Positions 38,701 to 51,370 of a DNA stretch of 64,000 bases are shown here, piece by piece (position 1 is the first letter of the stretch; the number at the start of each line of letters is the position of its first letter). Made by a program: the position numbers and the translations under genes. Where the stretch lies: NCBI RefSeq assembly GCF_032854445.1, contig NC_088300.1, forward strand, positions 24,779,608 through 24,843,607. Reading direction: 5' to 3'. Source of the DNA: Liolophura sinensis (Eukaryota; Mollusca; Polyplacophora; Chitonida; Chitonidae). Below the pieces are notes generated by a model. That model was not told the DNA's origin and searched no databases. It saw only the letters and a list, made by a program, of their open reading frames with translations.

Positions 38701-40600
38701 TACACAATTCAATGAGAGAATTGAAATGTTCTCTGTATGTTAATATTTGGATGCCTTGTCGACTTGGTTTGCTAGCCAGATACTGTTTAGCTCGATCTCG
38801 TAATCGCTGCAATCATTCTTTTTTTTTTTTTATTCTAGAGGTGGATTCTAAAAATGCCTATTTTATATTCTCTTCTCAGTACTTGCTGATTAACCGGCGG
38901 CAGTAGGCCTACATGAGCCCATGTAAGATAACCTGAAATATTTGCAATCCAGCGCAAACAGCTTTTAATGGAACCGTTGATGTTTTACAGATTACAATCT
39001 TTGGCTGGTATAAATCACCTTATGTCATAAATACGATATCATCCTTTTCCCCCATTAGATCCACGTGATACAGCTCGACGATGTTTGCATTTAGGTATTA
39101 CTGTACAGAACGCGAAACCGGCCTAAGGGAGATGAGCAATAGTTGACTGGACTAACAGAGTTAACCCCCTTAAACGTACTTTCCTTGTTTCGACTGTTAA
39201 ACTTGTAGATGAATAAAACGNNNNNNNNNNNNNNNNNNNNNNNNNNNNNNNNNNNNNNNNNNNNNNNNNNNNNNNNNNNNNNNNNNNNNNNNNNNNNNNN
39301 NNNNNNNNNNNNNNNNNNNNNNNNNNNNNNNNNNNNNNNNNNNNNNNNNNNNNNNNNNNNNNNNNNNNNNNNNNNNNNNNNNNNNNNNNNNNNNNNNNNN
39401 NNNNNNNNNNNNNNNNNNNNATTTCACCTGTTACGTGTGGCCATCTGCCAGCTATCACACTGTCTCACTTACACACTATTGTCTATTGTCTTTTATACTG
39501 AGGTGAAGCCATAGAGATTGTAATCGTAGTGGAATATCCACCGGAGGAGCCTCGGGTGTGATTGATGGCAAATAGTCATCAAAAAATAAAAAATAATAAT
39601 AAAAAAAAAATTATGTTAATTGCAGTTTATTAGACGTCACTGGTCTCGTCATTATTCAAAATGTTGTGTTCTAATCATATTTATTGAACAATAAGATGAA
39701 TAGATAAAGTCATAGAGCACACTGACACGTAGGGGAAAATTTATTCACTTTAGACACTTGCTTACTAAGATGTTAACTATAAATGTTTCAATACGAATTA
39801 GCTATTGGTCTCTTCAAGTGTAGAAAAAAATCTACGTGACATGCACACAAATAATTTAAATTATCTAATCTTGATAAGAAAAAACACCTTGCAAGTTAGT
39901 CTATTCTATGTAAGAATCACCTTAAGCGTCATTTGCATAAATTAGATATAAGAGTAACTGCCTGACAAGCTATTTATGACGTTTTTTTTATGAAGTTTTT
40001 ATAAACACTTTATGGTGAATGAAAATTGTGTTAATGTTGCTGGTTTTATCAAAACTTAAATTCCAGGTAGCTATAATCTAAATGACATTAGGTCTACAAC
40101 CTGTTAACACTACGACGCCTACTGACTTAATTTTTAAGGCTTTAGTATTAATGATTATATGGCCTTACGGACAACACGTGAGCCTTCCCTCCTCAATGGC
40201 TCACTGGTACTTTCAGGCTTTTGTTGTTTTCCTTTTTTATGATTTTTGATCTTTAAAGACATATAACCGTCTTTTAGGGACAAGAGGAATAAGGTGATAA
40301 AATTGACAGTTGGTTATAATGACGAAATTAGAGGTTAATAACAGCCTCGCGGGTGGCGTTGTAACGCTAACAAATTTATGACAGGTGTATAGCTTAAATA
40401 GGACAGTATACAATACCCAGGAAGATATGGTAACAGACAAATGACAGGGTATATATACAGTGCCATCAGACTAAATTGAACGAAACAGAAAGACCTGTAA
40501 TACTGCCATTGATTTATATACAAACAGATTCAAACAATTACAACAAAGCATACTGTATATACATGTACATGTATATAGACAAATGGGGGTTTTACATCTT
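35790..40600. other. Intergenic region between the two goosecoid genes
   Basis: No gene was recognised. A GC-richer unique block at about 37790-37995 contains a TCF/LEF-like ATCAAAG, TAATTGCAAT homeodomain-like sites and CACGTGG E-boxes, and is the best enhancer candidate between the genes. The remainder is AT-rich and includes an assembly gap. Confidence 0.5.
39221..39420. other. Assembly gap (200 N)
   Basis: Exactly 200 undetermined bases, which suggests a placeholder or a scaffolding estimate. Frames reported across it have no meaning. Confidence 0.99.
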
Positions 40601-40618
40601 CTTCATCTTTAAGTTCAA

Positions 40619-40852
40619 AGGGCCTCAGTGGCTCAGTTGGTTTGTGCGCTAGCGCAGCGTAATGACCCAGAAGCCTCTCACCAATGCGGTCGCCATGAGT
40701 TCAAGTCCAGCTCTCGTTGGCTTCCTGTGGATGGTCATAGGTTTCCCCCGGACTATGTCCGGTATCCTCCCACCATAATTCTGGCCGCCTTCGTATAAGT
40801 CATATACTCTTCTGTACGGCGTAAAACACCAATCAATCAAATAAATAAATAA
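40619..40852 (+). mobile_element. Main-family tRNA SINE, plus orientation, internally deleted
   Basis: The head GGGCCTCAGTGGCTCAGTTG and B-box region GAGTTCAAGTCCAG are well kept. The segment that normally follows GGCTTCCT (about 35 bp) is missing, so the body jumps to GTGGATGGTC. The 3' block and AAATAAATAAAT tail are present. An imperfect duplication flanks it (ATCTTTAAGTTCAA at 40605, ATCTTTAACTTGAA at 40853). Confidence 0.9.
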
Positions 40853-41423
40853 ATCTTTAACTTGAACAATACAATCCAGCTATCAACTATGCTTCATACT
40901 AATACATATGGGAGCCACGTGAAAGTTGAAGAACCAAAGCCAAAGACCCATTTGACTAAAAGAAGGCGTTGTTCAAGTTGAAATGTGTTCAACGTGTATA
41001 ATGACCGGTACTGGTTGGCTTACGGTAAATCACATCTAATGGTTATCCTAGAACAGATTTTTATGTCAAGAAAAGGGAAAAGGGACATCCATACTTGCAG
41101 ATTGAACTAGGTGATATTTCAGATTAGTTAAGAGTGTTCAAAGTCGATCATTTCATAATTATTGATATACGACATGGGGATATATAGGACGAATAAAGAT
41201 GGGCTGGTAATAAAGTGGCGATTACCACAGATAATAATTATGCAGAGGGTGTTTAAGGATTTTACAAAATTTTACTGTTACAGAGAGTATGCAAATGACA
41301 ATCATCACCGTCATCATCGCCGTGTTTGTCCTCACTGTTGCCGATAACAGCCGCGGTAAGTGAGTTATGTATCTATCAGCTGTCAGTGGTCACACAACAG
41401 TTTCTGGTCACAAAACCGCATAC

Positions 41424-41505
41424 TGTACATGTAAAGACCCAGTCTGTCACCAATGCAATCGTTGTGACTTCAAGTCCATCCCAGGCTTCCTCTCCCCATA
41501 CCCAT
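41424..41505 (+). mobile_element. SINE fragment (head and centre only)
   Basis: GACCCAGTCTGTCACCAATG and the following GTGACTTCAAGTCCATCCC match the B-box region of the main SINE family. The 3' half is absent. Confidence 0.55.
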
Positions 41506-41584
41506 TATGAGCTATATAGTAAATAGGGTAGTGTATTAAGCACTGTTCTGGTCAGGGATAAACCTCACAACAATACAGGGAGCG

Positions 41585-41893
41585 GTTCGGCCCAGTTTGT
41601 TGAGAAGCTTGCCTATCAATCGCCATAGGTCAAATTCACGAGCCTTGGATTCAATGCCATTTTTCGAAAAGGGGATTTTCAAGAATCCCATGCTTCAGTT
41701 CATGTAGCCTTACATGAATTTCGCTGGAGACAACTTGCTATCAACCAACGTGGCAAGTTCACGCTTGAAAACTTCTCCGGCATATATAACTTGCTAATAA
41801 TGTCCTATGAGTTGCTTCGGAAACTTCTGATTCCTATATGATATATGAAATATTCGTGAGTATGGTGTTAAATCAGCATGCAAATAAAGCAAA
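41585..41893 (+). mobile_element. Diverged SINE with main-family-like 3' end
   Basis: The head-like GGCCCAGTTTGTTGAGAAGC and the end GAAATATTCGTGAGTATGG, then TGTTAAATCAGCATGCAAAT, suggest a tRNA head with a different body joined to the common 3' block. Divergence is high and the boundaries are approximate. Confidence 0.5.
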
Positions 41894-42374
41894 TTTAAAA
41901 TGTGCAAAGACGTAACCACAATTGCGGAACAGGACAACTTTGTTTGAATTGAATATATTATTTTTTATAATTATTAAACAATAAATATATACATGGGAAT
42001 GCACTAACAAATGATATTTGAGTGCCTTTAAATACTACGGTGATTATGGAAATGATTGGTATACAAATCATGACGATAATGATATAACAAAACTTTGTCA
42101 GTCTGTTTCAACATAAAATTGAAATTTCCCTTAAGTATATGTCTATCTACAATATTTACAATATCTTCATACTTTAAATCTATATATTAATAGATGCTTG
42201 TCTAAAATTTGAGCACTCTTCATACTTTGGGTGGATGACGAAAGGCAAAGTCACTTAACATCGTCACTTACGTGACTTTTATATTTCCCTATAGTTACAC
42301 AATATCATACAAAAATGTAACAGAATCAGTCACTATATGAGTTTTGTTTCAAATAAACCTGCAAAGCAGTTCCA

Positions 42375-45300
42375 CTATATGGCGTTGCGTAAATCGTTTG
42401 TAGTAATTTTGTCACGATGGTCAGTTTGACCATTCGACTCCACTGCTGAATGTGGTTGTCTGTGGATATTCGGGTAACTCTGACTTTGTTCTGATGTCCT
42501 TATATGGGCGTCCGTGGAATCACGAGAATCAGACGACGACAGCGATTGGTTGTCTGAGTCACTGGCGAAGGACTGGTTTGGTGTGTCCGCATGAGGAGCA
42601 AAGTTTAACCTCTGTCGTTTTGATTCACGAGGTTCTTCTTCGTCCGAGACATCAATCTGGGCGGTTTTGGAGAACGAACATTTGTCAGCATCTCGGGAGA
42701 TGGAGGTTGTGTCTTTCTTCTGTTTCCTCCATTTAGCCCGTCTGTTTTTGAACCATACCTATTAAAATAACAAAGTGACATAGATGTTACAAACGAGATT
42801 GACTATAAGACAATGTATTTGTAACTGAAGAAAAATAAGTTTATATTCCCAAGCATGAGGTTGTCACACTCAATGGCAAATGCAAACTAATTTCTTAGAA
42901 GCCATAAATAAAAACAAGAACAGAAAACCTTTAATTCTTTTGCAGGAGACTGGGAAAGTTTAATTATATTTTTCTTACACATTGCAAACGCACTAAAAAT
43001 CACCTGCTGAGCCACTCCAGGTACACAGAGGCTGGCTGTGTTTTCTTAATTGGCAGGTGATAAGTTTGAGTGTTTTTCAGTAACAGGTGGGTCGTTATAT
43101 ATACTAACGGTGTGTCTTTTACCCAAATATACAAAATGAACCATTCCTGTTTCCCACGATTTCATTGGGATTTACACAAGTCAAAAGTTGTTGCTGTTAC
43201 TGACAGGCGATAATTTTGCGCAAATTTCCTGCATACTAAAATCCTCTTCATAAAATTATTTGTCAGACGACAAATGAAAACACGTTTGCATTAGATTCCA
43301 CGTCCGATAGAAAGGCACATGCATGATCAACGATGATTTAGGGTTATCACGACCAATGTGCAGTGCATGTGTCCAAAAATTGCAGAAAATAAAGAGTTGA
43401 TATAAATCGGACAGGAGTAAATGAAAAGCTATCTGGATGTAATATGAAACAAATAGGGGTCAAATTTAACGTATACTTTAGTGGTTAATGACAGAGCGTT
43501 AACGGAACTGTAGCCACGTGAAATCTGACGACGGGAACTTGACATCGAACCTGGATGATCCCTATTTAACGCCTCTCATTTTACGTTTATCGACGGGTCT
43601 CCTTTCAAACCAAAGCCTTAAAAAGTTGTGAATCCATAGCTGAATTGGCCATTAAAAGCAAGGTGGCAGAAAGTGTCGGGTTTTTGGGTATAAGGTAATT
43701 AGTCAGCCGACCACGTGTCTGGTAAGGAATGACATTGCCGTTCCGATTAACGCCTCCAATCAAAGACTGTTGACAATCAGGGGTTTAAACTCAGAAACCC
43801 CGAACTGTTCACACGGGTTCACTTTTTTTAGTTTAGCATTTTTTTCTACACAGAAAGCTCGTTTCTTTCAAAATCTGTTTTCAGAATGAAACAACCGCAA
43901 TGCATATGCTTGGAGAAATATTTTGAGTATGACTGGATGATAAGGGTATAGAGTGGGCGATTTTCAGGCAAACTATTACACACGAAAAAAATTGCTGTTT
44001 TTTTTTTTGGGGAGGTGGGGGCTGATGTTAAGAAGATGTATAAGATCAGTCGTTTCATCGTTGTATTATAAATGCAGTTTCGAACTTTCAGTCTTTTCAG
44101 GGAAACTGAGGCATTTTTATTACTGCCATTTAGACCTATTAAGAATTAATAACCTATTAAGAATTAATAACCTATTAAGAAAGATATAAATGCTATTAAT
44201 CTTACCTCTACTCGTTCCTCTGCCAGATCTACTTTAGCAGCGATTTCTTCTCTCATCATAACGTCTGGATAGTGAGTTTCCTGGAAAGTTTTCTCCAGAA
44301 CGTCCAATTGGTCCTCGGTGAAAATTGTCCGATGGCGGCGTTTCCTCTTCTGGGATCCTGGTGTCATATCCACGGGGTAGCTGAAGCCAGCGAATGGCGG
44401 GTACCAGGCTGATATGATAGACAAATCACACTGCTTAAATTCAGCGCTAAAATCTCATGGTTTACGAACAATTGTTGTCATACAAATCAGGAAGTCATTT
44501 TTTTTTCTTTCCCCCACCCTGCCGACCCAGGAATACTTTGCTTTAATCACAGAAAAAAGCAACTCGTTTGCGGGTATTCGAAAATCAAAATTGAATTTCG
44601 CTTACAAACAAGAAGGTTTTAAATGTTATTTGCATTTAATATTCCAGCAGAATCTTGATGTATACTACCCATTTGCCTCCCAAACCACTAAGGTAACCTT
44701 TTGGTCAAACAAAATGACGACTACTCCATATACTGATGCTCATTAAAAAAACCACATGTAGTAACAGGTGGAATTAAATAATTTAAGTACAGAAATCGCA
44801 ACCCCACTAAGCAGTATTCAAACATCAGTCTTGTGGGGGCACGTGGGTTTAAAAGGGCAACTGTTTGGTTAAGTTGAGGATTGCTTTCCAGGAATTGCCT
44901 TAAATGGATTCGGTGTATTACGCTGTGGGAATTCTGCGGGTTTAACCCGACACCCCGCTAGGCAGTTGTATGGCATTGCCTTCGCTCAATTTAGGCCATA
45001 ATTCCAATGGTGTCTTGTAATTTAGATCAGGGGCCAACTTTTCGATACGAACAGGCGAAAAGGAAGCTGACAAAAATCCGAGATGAGAAAATGGGCGAAG
45101 AACTTCCGTGAAGTAATAATGCCTCATTATCAGCTCCATTTACTGCATTAAGTTCCAATCTCGAAAGTAATTATCTTTTCATCGGCGAGGCAAATTTTCG
45201 GAAGACTTAGAAAGTCTATGGATTGATTAAAGTTCTAAATTTACCGAATTCATTTAAAACAGATTAATTTTCCGAATTCTGATGATTCTGGAAATGGCCA

Positions 45301-45841
45301 TACTTTACTGATTTAGTCTTTAAAAAAATGTCTTTGTTAACTTTCTTCTTTATAACACTAAATGCTTGAAACATCCAAGAAAAAGAGATAACTTACCTCT
45401 CAAAGCTGGATATCCATGACTCGGAATTATCCCGTAGGGTATTAATGACGGAGCTGCAGACGGATACATCTGTGGTCTACGAGCTAATATACTGTCGATG
45501 GAGAAAGCGGAAGATGGTGAACTGCTGGTGGCAGAGGCAGAATGCCGAGTGCTCCCGAGTTCAGAGGGTGACGATGCACCTCGAGATGAATAGTAGGCCA
45601 TCAGATCAAATCTCTGTTGCATTGGAGTCTTTGGTGGCTCTGGATACCGCACGTAATACGGGAATGGTGGCATTCCGTAGAATTGGGGCATGTATTGATG
45701 GGTTCCGTACGCAGCGTAAGGTGAGTTTCGATAGTCCGCCAATTGACCCTCCTCCATTTCGTCCTCAGACGCCGATCGCTTTTCAACTCTGCTTGTTGCA
45801 TGATGGACCTGTTGAGTCGTATATTCCACTTTTGCTGACAT
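42375..45841 (-). CDS. Gsc: Goosecoid homeobox transcription factor (paralogue B), 3 exons
   Basis: Exons on the minus strand are 45841-45397, 44408-44206 and 42758-42375. Both donors are GTAAG, acceptors are ATCAG and AATAG, and the joined frame gives 343 codons ending in TAG. The eh1 motif [11 protein letters not shown] at residues 113-123 is the Groucho/TLE-binding element typical of Goosecoid. The homeodomain is at residues 171-230 ([20 protein letters not shown] ... [14 protein letters not shown]) with Lys50 and an intron after position 46. The N-terminal part is rich in Y, P and M, and the tail is rich in S, D and Q. The ATG at 45841 follows an A-rich leader; no earlier ATG occurs after the predicted start site. 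Its expected role is as a repressor in organizer or foregut/mesendoderm patterning, as known for the family. Confidence 0.93.
42759..44205 (-). other. Intron 2 of Gsc
   Basis: This 1447-nt intron interrupts the homeodomain after position 46, in phase 0, exactly as in the plus-strand paralogue. A GC-richer stretch (about 43490-43800) contains CACGTG E-boxes and CAATCAAAG, compatible with an intronic enhancer but unproven. Confidence 0.7.
44135..44181. repeat. 18-bp tandem repeat beside a Gsc splice donor
   Basis: CCTATTAAGAATTAATAA occurs at 44135 and 44153, with a partial third copy at 44171. It ends about 25 nt inside the intron from the exon 2 donor (exon end 44206). Confidence 0.9.
44409..45396 (-). 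other. Intron 1 of Gsc
   Basis: This 988-nt phase-1 intron is in the same position relative to the homeodomain as the 4961-nt intron of the paralogue. No repeat or additional exon was recognised. Confidence 0.7.
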
Positions 45842-45995
45842 TTTTTTTTCTCTTAAATACAACTTAGTAACGGTAGTGAGTCAAATGTTTTGACCTACAA
45901 GTTCTTGGTTACTACTTCAGGTTAGAAATGCTTAATGCTGGTTGATGTGAATACCTGAGCTGATAACGATGTCAATGACACACCTGACAAGCCAG

Positions 45996-46004
45996 CTTTA
46001 TATA
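45996..46004 (-). promoter_or_regulatory. TATA box of Gsc
   Basis: The minus strand reads TATATAAAG, 163 bp upstream of the ATG. An initiator-like TCATTG (A at 45976) follows 28 nt from the TATA start. No upstream ATG lies between 45976 and 45841. The layout is nearly the same as for the plus-strand paralogue. An inverted CCAAT box (46105-46109) lies about 100 bp further upstream. Confidence 0.6.
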
Positions 46005-46010
46005 CAGGTA

Positions 46011-46016
46011 TAATCC
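46011..46016 (+). promoter_or_regulatory. Candidate K50 homeodomain site (TAATCC) at the Gsc promoter
   Basis: TAATCC lies 7 bp upstream of the TATA box. Goosecoid proteins bind this sequence, and negative autoregulation through such sites is known in vertebrate goosecoid promoters. This is a motif match only. Confidence 0.4.
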
Positions 46017-47251
46017 GCAATCTGGTGCCCGCTGTCATCCTATCTGGGCAGCACGTGGGTCGCCCGGCAATCCACATGGGGGCGTAAAACACAGGGTATT
46101 TCAACCAATCAGGAATTGGCTTTGAAAGCGCCGGGTACTCTTGAGGCGGTCTGGCTGACTGTTCTCTTTAGGTGTGCCATTTCAAGCATGGCTTATTCAT
46201 TGGATTGTTTAGGTTTGGGGTTTCAGATCGACCCCCCTGCGGAGGCACGGTGCTCCCGGGGCGGGAAACCCATAAACAGATGCGCGTGGCAAACAAGACC
46301 CGTTACCGTCAACCCATTCCATAGCCCTGCCTTGTTTTGACATTTGTTTGAAAGTAAACAATCTGTAACCGCTGTTGCAGCCCGGAATCGGTGGATGATT
46401 CGGAGCGTAAGTTAAAATAATACCCGTAACACTCAGACGAACTCCATGCTAACTCGTCCTTTGCCGCGCATGAAAGTAATCATAATATTTTTTCTATAAC
46501 ATCAAACCGCACAGACTGCGAGAAAAACATACTAATTTACAAGCAACGGCGTCAGCGTCGCTAAAAGCGCTTTAGTCATCGATCGGCTTGGTCATCTGTC
46601 ATAATACATCAGCATGATCGGCCAACAGTTGGTGCTCACAAATATTTTATCAAATATATACGAAAATAAATCTTTTCGGAACAAAGACACCCGTCATATA
46701 ACTCCGTTGTAAGAAAAACAGTCGGAACAACATGTGGAACACAAAATTCAACATTTTTGTAACTCATGAACTTTGTTCTTCGGCAGATAGGGTCAATGCA
46801 AACATTGTCGATTTGCTCTACTGCATGCAGTCGTCTGTATTTCTGCCATCCACATATAGCGAGACCTAAGGTTAAGCTACATAATCGAACGTAGGCTATA
46901 TTCAGAAAACACTTTTCAAATTGGAAATTGGATTACCAGTCAGAACTTGACGAATAAGTATTCAATCCATGCGCTTGTGACGTTCGTGTTCGCAGTGGGA
47001 TGCAATAAACCCTGAATGTTATCACTCCGATACACGCATCTAGGCATGTTAGACCACACAATATAGTTATAACGTGCATGTCTTACTGAGCATGCGTGTT
47101 CGTGAAAGAAGGGAAAAAAGGAAACCGGTCTGAATTCGATTTTTACACAACGAAATAAAATGCAACTGGTTAGAAATATGCCTCTATTGCAGGTGTTCAT
47201 ATGTATACCAATATTTAAAGTTTCAACGAATATCATTATTAATTGCGAAGT

Positions 47252-47393
47252 GTATGCCAGCAACCTGCGGATAGTGTTGATCGAGTTTCCCCTGGCTTTG
47301 TTCGGTTTCTTTCATACGTAATTAATGCCAGCCGCCGATATATAAGTGAAATACTTTTGAGTTCGGCGTAAAACACAAATCAAATAGATAAAT
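47252..47393 (+). mobile_element. Main-family SINE, 5'-truncated
   Basis: The element begins within the central block (GCCAGCAACCTGCGGATAG). It retains the 3' block (AAGTGAAATACTTTTGAGTT, then CGGCGTAAAACAC) and an AATCAAATAGATAAAT tail. The tRNA head is missing. Confidence 0.75.
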
Positions 47394-49689
47394 TTATTGC
47401 GAAATTCACGCTAAATATATCCATAAGATTTAATCATATAGCGATGAAATTATGCCACAATCGACTTCTGACACAGGCATATATATGCATATATCGCAAA
47501 AAATGTGATGATAATTTATTTTACGAAAATTATTTCCAGTGTCTAATTTTTATAATCTGTCTGATATGTTCTTTTTGTTGGTTTTGACACATTTTGTAAC
47601 TCGTTACTGAAGAAAAATATTCAGGTACACAATGAAAACAATTTTAACATGTTATAAACCATGGAGGGGATTAACTGGTTTAAAATTACTGATTGCCAAA
47701 AAGGGTATAATTATTGCGTCTCTTTTACAGGGGATTTACTCAGTGAAGGTGAACACTGAAAAATTAAGACGTAAAGAAACTATAAAGTCAACGTTTATGA
47801 TCATAATACATTACATATAAAGAAATAGTATATTCAGATTATAATTAAAATAATCCCATTCAAAACTCATCATAACCTTTGTCAATTTTAAGTACACTAT
47901 TATCCAAACATTACTGAGTTATTCTCATTTCAGTTCTATTTCTACAGAGATGTAGATTTTGTAAAATCCGCGTGACCTTTACTCCACTGAAAACCCAAGC
48001 CGAAATACTCTCAGTGAATATCCACAACTGTTATTGTTCGCAATATATGACATATCTCAAGATATGCAATATAACAACACTCTATTTGATAATAATCAAT
48101 AGTGGCATTTTTTTTATTCATCTTGTTTTTTTGGGTTTTTTTTTTTTTTTTTTTTCTTCGCCTTTTGACTTTAATACAACGTCTACGTCACACGTGGGTA
48201 ATCATACATTCAGAGAATAATTTCCTTAATGTAGTTCAATTTATTGGTGGATCAAAAACATGCATTTCCATGTAAAGTGGACACCCCTTGTGATTACAGT
48301 CGATAACTACACCAAATTGTTAAATGCTGTGGATCGAGGTGTGTGAATGTGTAACAATATCTAAATTAAAAGGTTATAATAATAACAATATTAAAGTAAC
48401 AAAATCAGTCTAACTGCCAAAAGTGATCAGATTCGTTTTCAGATTTTCGTTGACATTTTCAACATATTTCACTGAGGGCGTCTCCAGAACATTGACGGTC
48501 ACAACTGGGCTGATGGGTAATCGATAATACACTGATTGGAAATCACTGATCACCTTAATCAAGTGAAGTAACGCCCCTTAATAGCGAACGGCTAGAGTGG
48601 TATGGGAATAAGCCCCTCCTCTACCCTGCCTTTTTTTCTGTACAGACGGTGTAACAGGTGCGTGAAACAGATTACGACCGTGTCCACAAGCGCTGCTAAT
48701 ATCGTCCTATAGGCGTTGGTTGCTTGGTCTGGCCTCCATTTAGGCGATGCGACTATTGTAAGGTCTTTCTTCAGAAGCAATGGAACAAACAGTTTACATG
48801 AACTGATTAGACTGTCACCGATTCATATCGAAAAACACAAGGACCATATAACTTCAAATATGTCAGAAAGAGATAGGCATGAGTACTTTCTGCAGACGAT
48901 TAACGCAAAGCAAATGTGTAAACTTTAGCGATCCATAAGCAATAATATACACACTTTTGAAATTTAGTATTTTTCAGAAAGTAGTATATACAACCTTCAA
49001 AGAGGAATATAGCGAATATGGCAAAAGTCCCATTGATTATCTAGGCATGTCTAACAAATTAGAAAAACTATAGTTATTAGCATATGTTATGTTGATTCAA
49101 AACACCGCGAGGTGCCGATAAATTTCGCACATCTTTGTGTAACAGTATATGCAAAATACAGCTAAATCTCGAAAACCCCTTTTTTTGGAAAACAATGAAT
49201 GAATGGTTATTGTAAAGATTAGATTGCCGTTGGTAGATTTAACCTTGCACTGATTTGCTTAACCTTGAAAGTATGGCATACCGCATGTGCTTTGCGCTTG
49301 AATGTCACTTTCATTACTATTCCAACACGATAATTAAAATATTTTTGTTCCATTTAATACCAACTGAACCGATCAAAAATTAAGATGTTTTATATATGTT
49401 ATGTGATAATTATGACAACCATGGCTTTATTCATTGCACGAAATGACGGGATTGTAACAGGTGCGAGTGTCGTCCATGCTGCTCTCACGTGCGCAACGAG
49501 AAAGGCGTGCCCAGTAACTTCTACGTCATCTGCTCTCGTGCAGTGTTAAGCCAACCAGGCACGTGTGCATAATCATGACAGCTAATTGGCTTGATTCACC
49601 CATTGTCCTCCCCTCTAGAGGTGTGTGCGAATTACTGGCTTCACTATGGTACTCTTTATTGATAGCTACACGCCAAAGTAATACAACAC

Positions 49690-50028
49690 ACAAGGTGCTG
49701 GTTCAATTCCAGCCTGCAACAATTTTATGAATATTCGAGGAGTCCTTCAGTCACAGGCCCTCGATGTTCTCAGGATTCAGAAGGCAATAGGTCAACAGGA
49801 GGATAGTTGGGAATCGTTAACATTCCACAAATAACACGCCGGCTTACACGTGGGCCTATACACACTGAATTTGTCCTGCGAGCGAGTTTTCCACATGTGG
49901 AAACATATTGAAGGTTATCAATTACTTCTCCCATGCATACAACCTTGCATGAAACTAACACCCTCCGATATATAGGTGTAATATTATTTTAAGATGGTGT
50001 TAAATACCAATCAATCAAATCAAATCAA
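49690..50028 (+). mobile_element. Diverged tRNA-related SINE
   Basis: GGTGCTGGTTCAATTCCAGC near 49693 looks like a tRNA B box. The end (TGGTGTTAAATACCAATCAA, then TCAAATCAAATC) is the common SINE 3' block and tail. The body between is poorly matched. Confidence 0.5.
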
Positions 50029-50670
50029 AAGAATGAACGTATATGTAAAATAAAAATAGAAGTCTAAAAATATATGTTGCATATACATTGTATAACGCAG
50101 TGATTTAAAACAAATAAATAAATTTGCAACAGAGCTCGCGAGCTATTTCGCTATTTCGGGTATGTACACGCAATACGCTTTGAGTAGTATTTTCATGGAA
50201 AACTTCACTTCAAAGTTCATGAACTAAAGCTACAATAGACATGAGCAAACATTTAACAGTTATTCCGAAGCCACTGCATTCATAACAATCAAACTAAGAT
50301 CTACATTTATGCACAAAGCATGATGTTTTCTTTACATTTTGGTGTATACAAATATAATACCAAAATAATCTGTTTATTTTTAATCGGTCATCCCAAGCTA
50401 TTGGTTTTAATCTATTTTTGAAACAATAAATGAAGGATATACTTTTGGAACAACACTATGCGCTAAATGTTGATGTGGCTAAAATCTAATTGTTGTTCAT
50501 ACAATAGAATGTTTGATTGTCAAACAGGTGCGCCATTCTATACATACGTAAAAGTTGTGCTCGCAAACATAATTATGTAAATTTATGCCATGTAGTATCG
50601 AGATATTCCGTACCTTCAAAAAAAATAAACTGTCAATTTAAAAAAAAATTCTGTTGTGTGCTTGGAGTTT

Positions 50671-50822
50671 AAATGTTTTCTGTTATTATAACATATATAT
50701 TGTGTTATATTCAACATAATATCTTGTTAATCCAATACTACCTTTATGTTATATTAATGGAATATGTGTGCTACATGTAAGACAACAATCTGCTGAAATA
50801 AACGAATGCATTCTAGCATCAT
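50671..50822. mobile_element. MITE-like element, copy 1
   Basis: The segment shares with the copy at 54181 the strings TGTGTTATATTCAACAT and TGTTAATCCAAT, an ATTCTAGCATCA end and a TTTCTGTTATTATAA start. The left end is decayed. No coding capacity is present. Confidence 0.6.
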
Positions 50823-51309
50823 TCATGAAACTCAGACTTTCTGTTAAATTTAACATTATTTTTAGAGTAAAATCCATCATTCTGTAATGTAAGGGGCAGG
50901 TAAATTAGACACCGTCATAACAAATTTGCTCTGTTACATCACCCGAGCACACGTAAGTATGCGTGTACAGCTATACAAAGAGATAGCGCTGTGTTGTGGA
51001 TGGATGGGCGTGTTCATGTAGCTGCCATGAAGGAATACTGATAAGTGACACACCCCTGTAACATATTGGCTGCAACATGTATGACGCGTGAACGGATCAA
51101 TACTGAATCCCTGTAATTGGTGCAAAACCCACCCCTTAATTTCTGACAGATATATCATCATCCGATCATCATCTACACACAGTAGCATCTCATCTGTTTT
51201 TCATGGAGTTTCAAAATCAAAGTTTAGTCTGTTATACTGATAAATATATATGTTATACTCACATAAAAAGTATATCCATGTAGGCACACACTTTGAAAGG
51301 TTATGCAGT

Positions 51310-51370
51310 ATTTATTTATTTATTTATTCATTCATTCATTCATTCATTCATTCATTTATTTATTCATTTA
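51310..51370. repeat. (TTTA)n(TTCA)n compound microsatellite
   Basis: A run of TTTA units passes into TTCA units and back again over about 60 bp. Confidence 0.95.

Noticed and set aside
46080-46115. GGCGTAAAACAC and CAATCA strings near the Gsc promoter, resembling a SINE 3' end
   Set aside because: The remaining SINE blocks are absent and the spacing is wrong, so I treat the match as chance.
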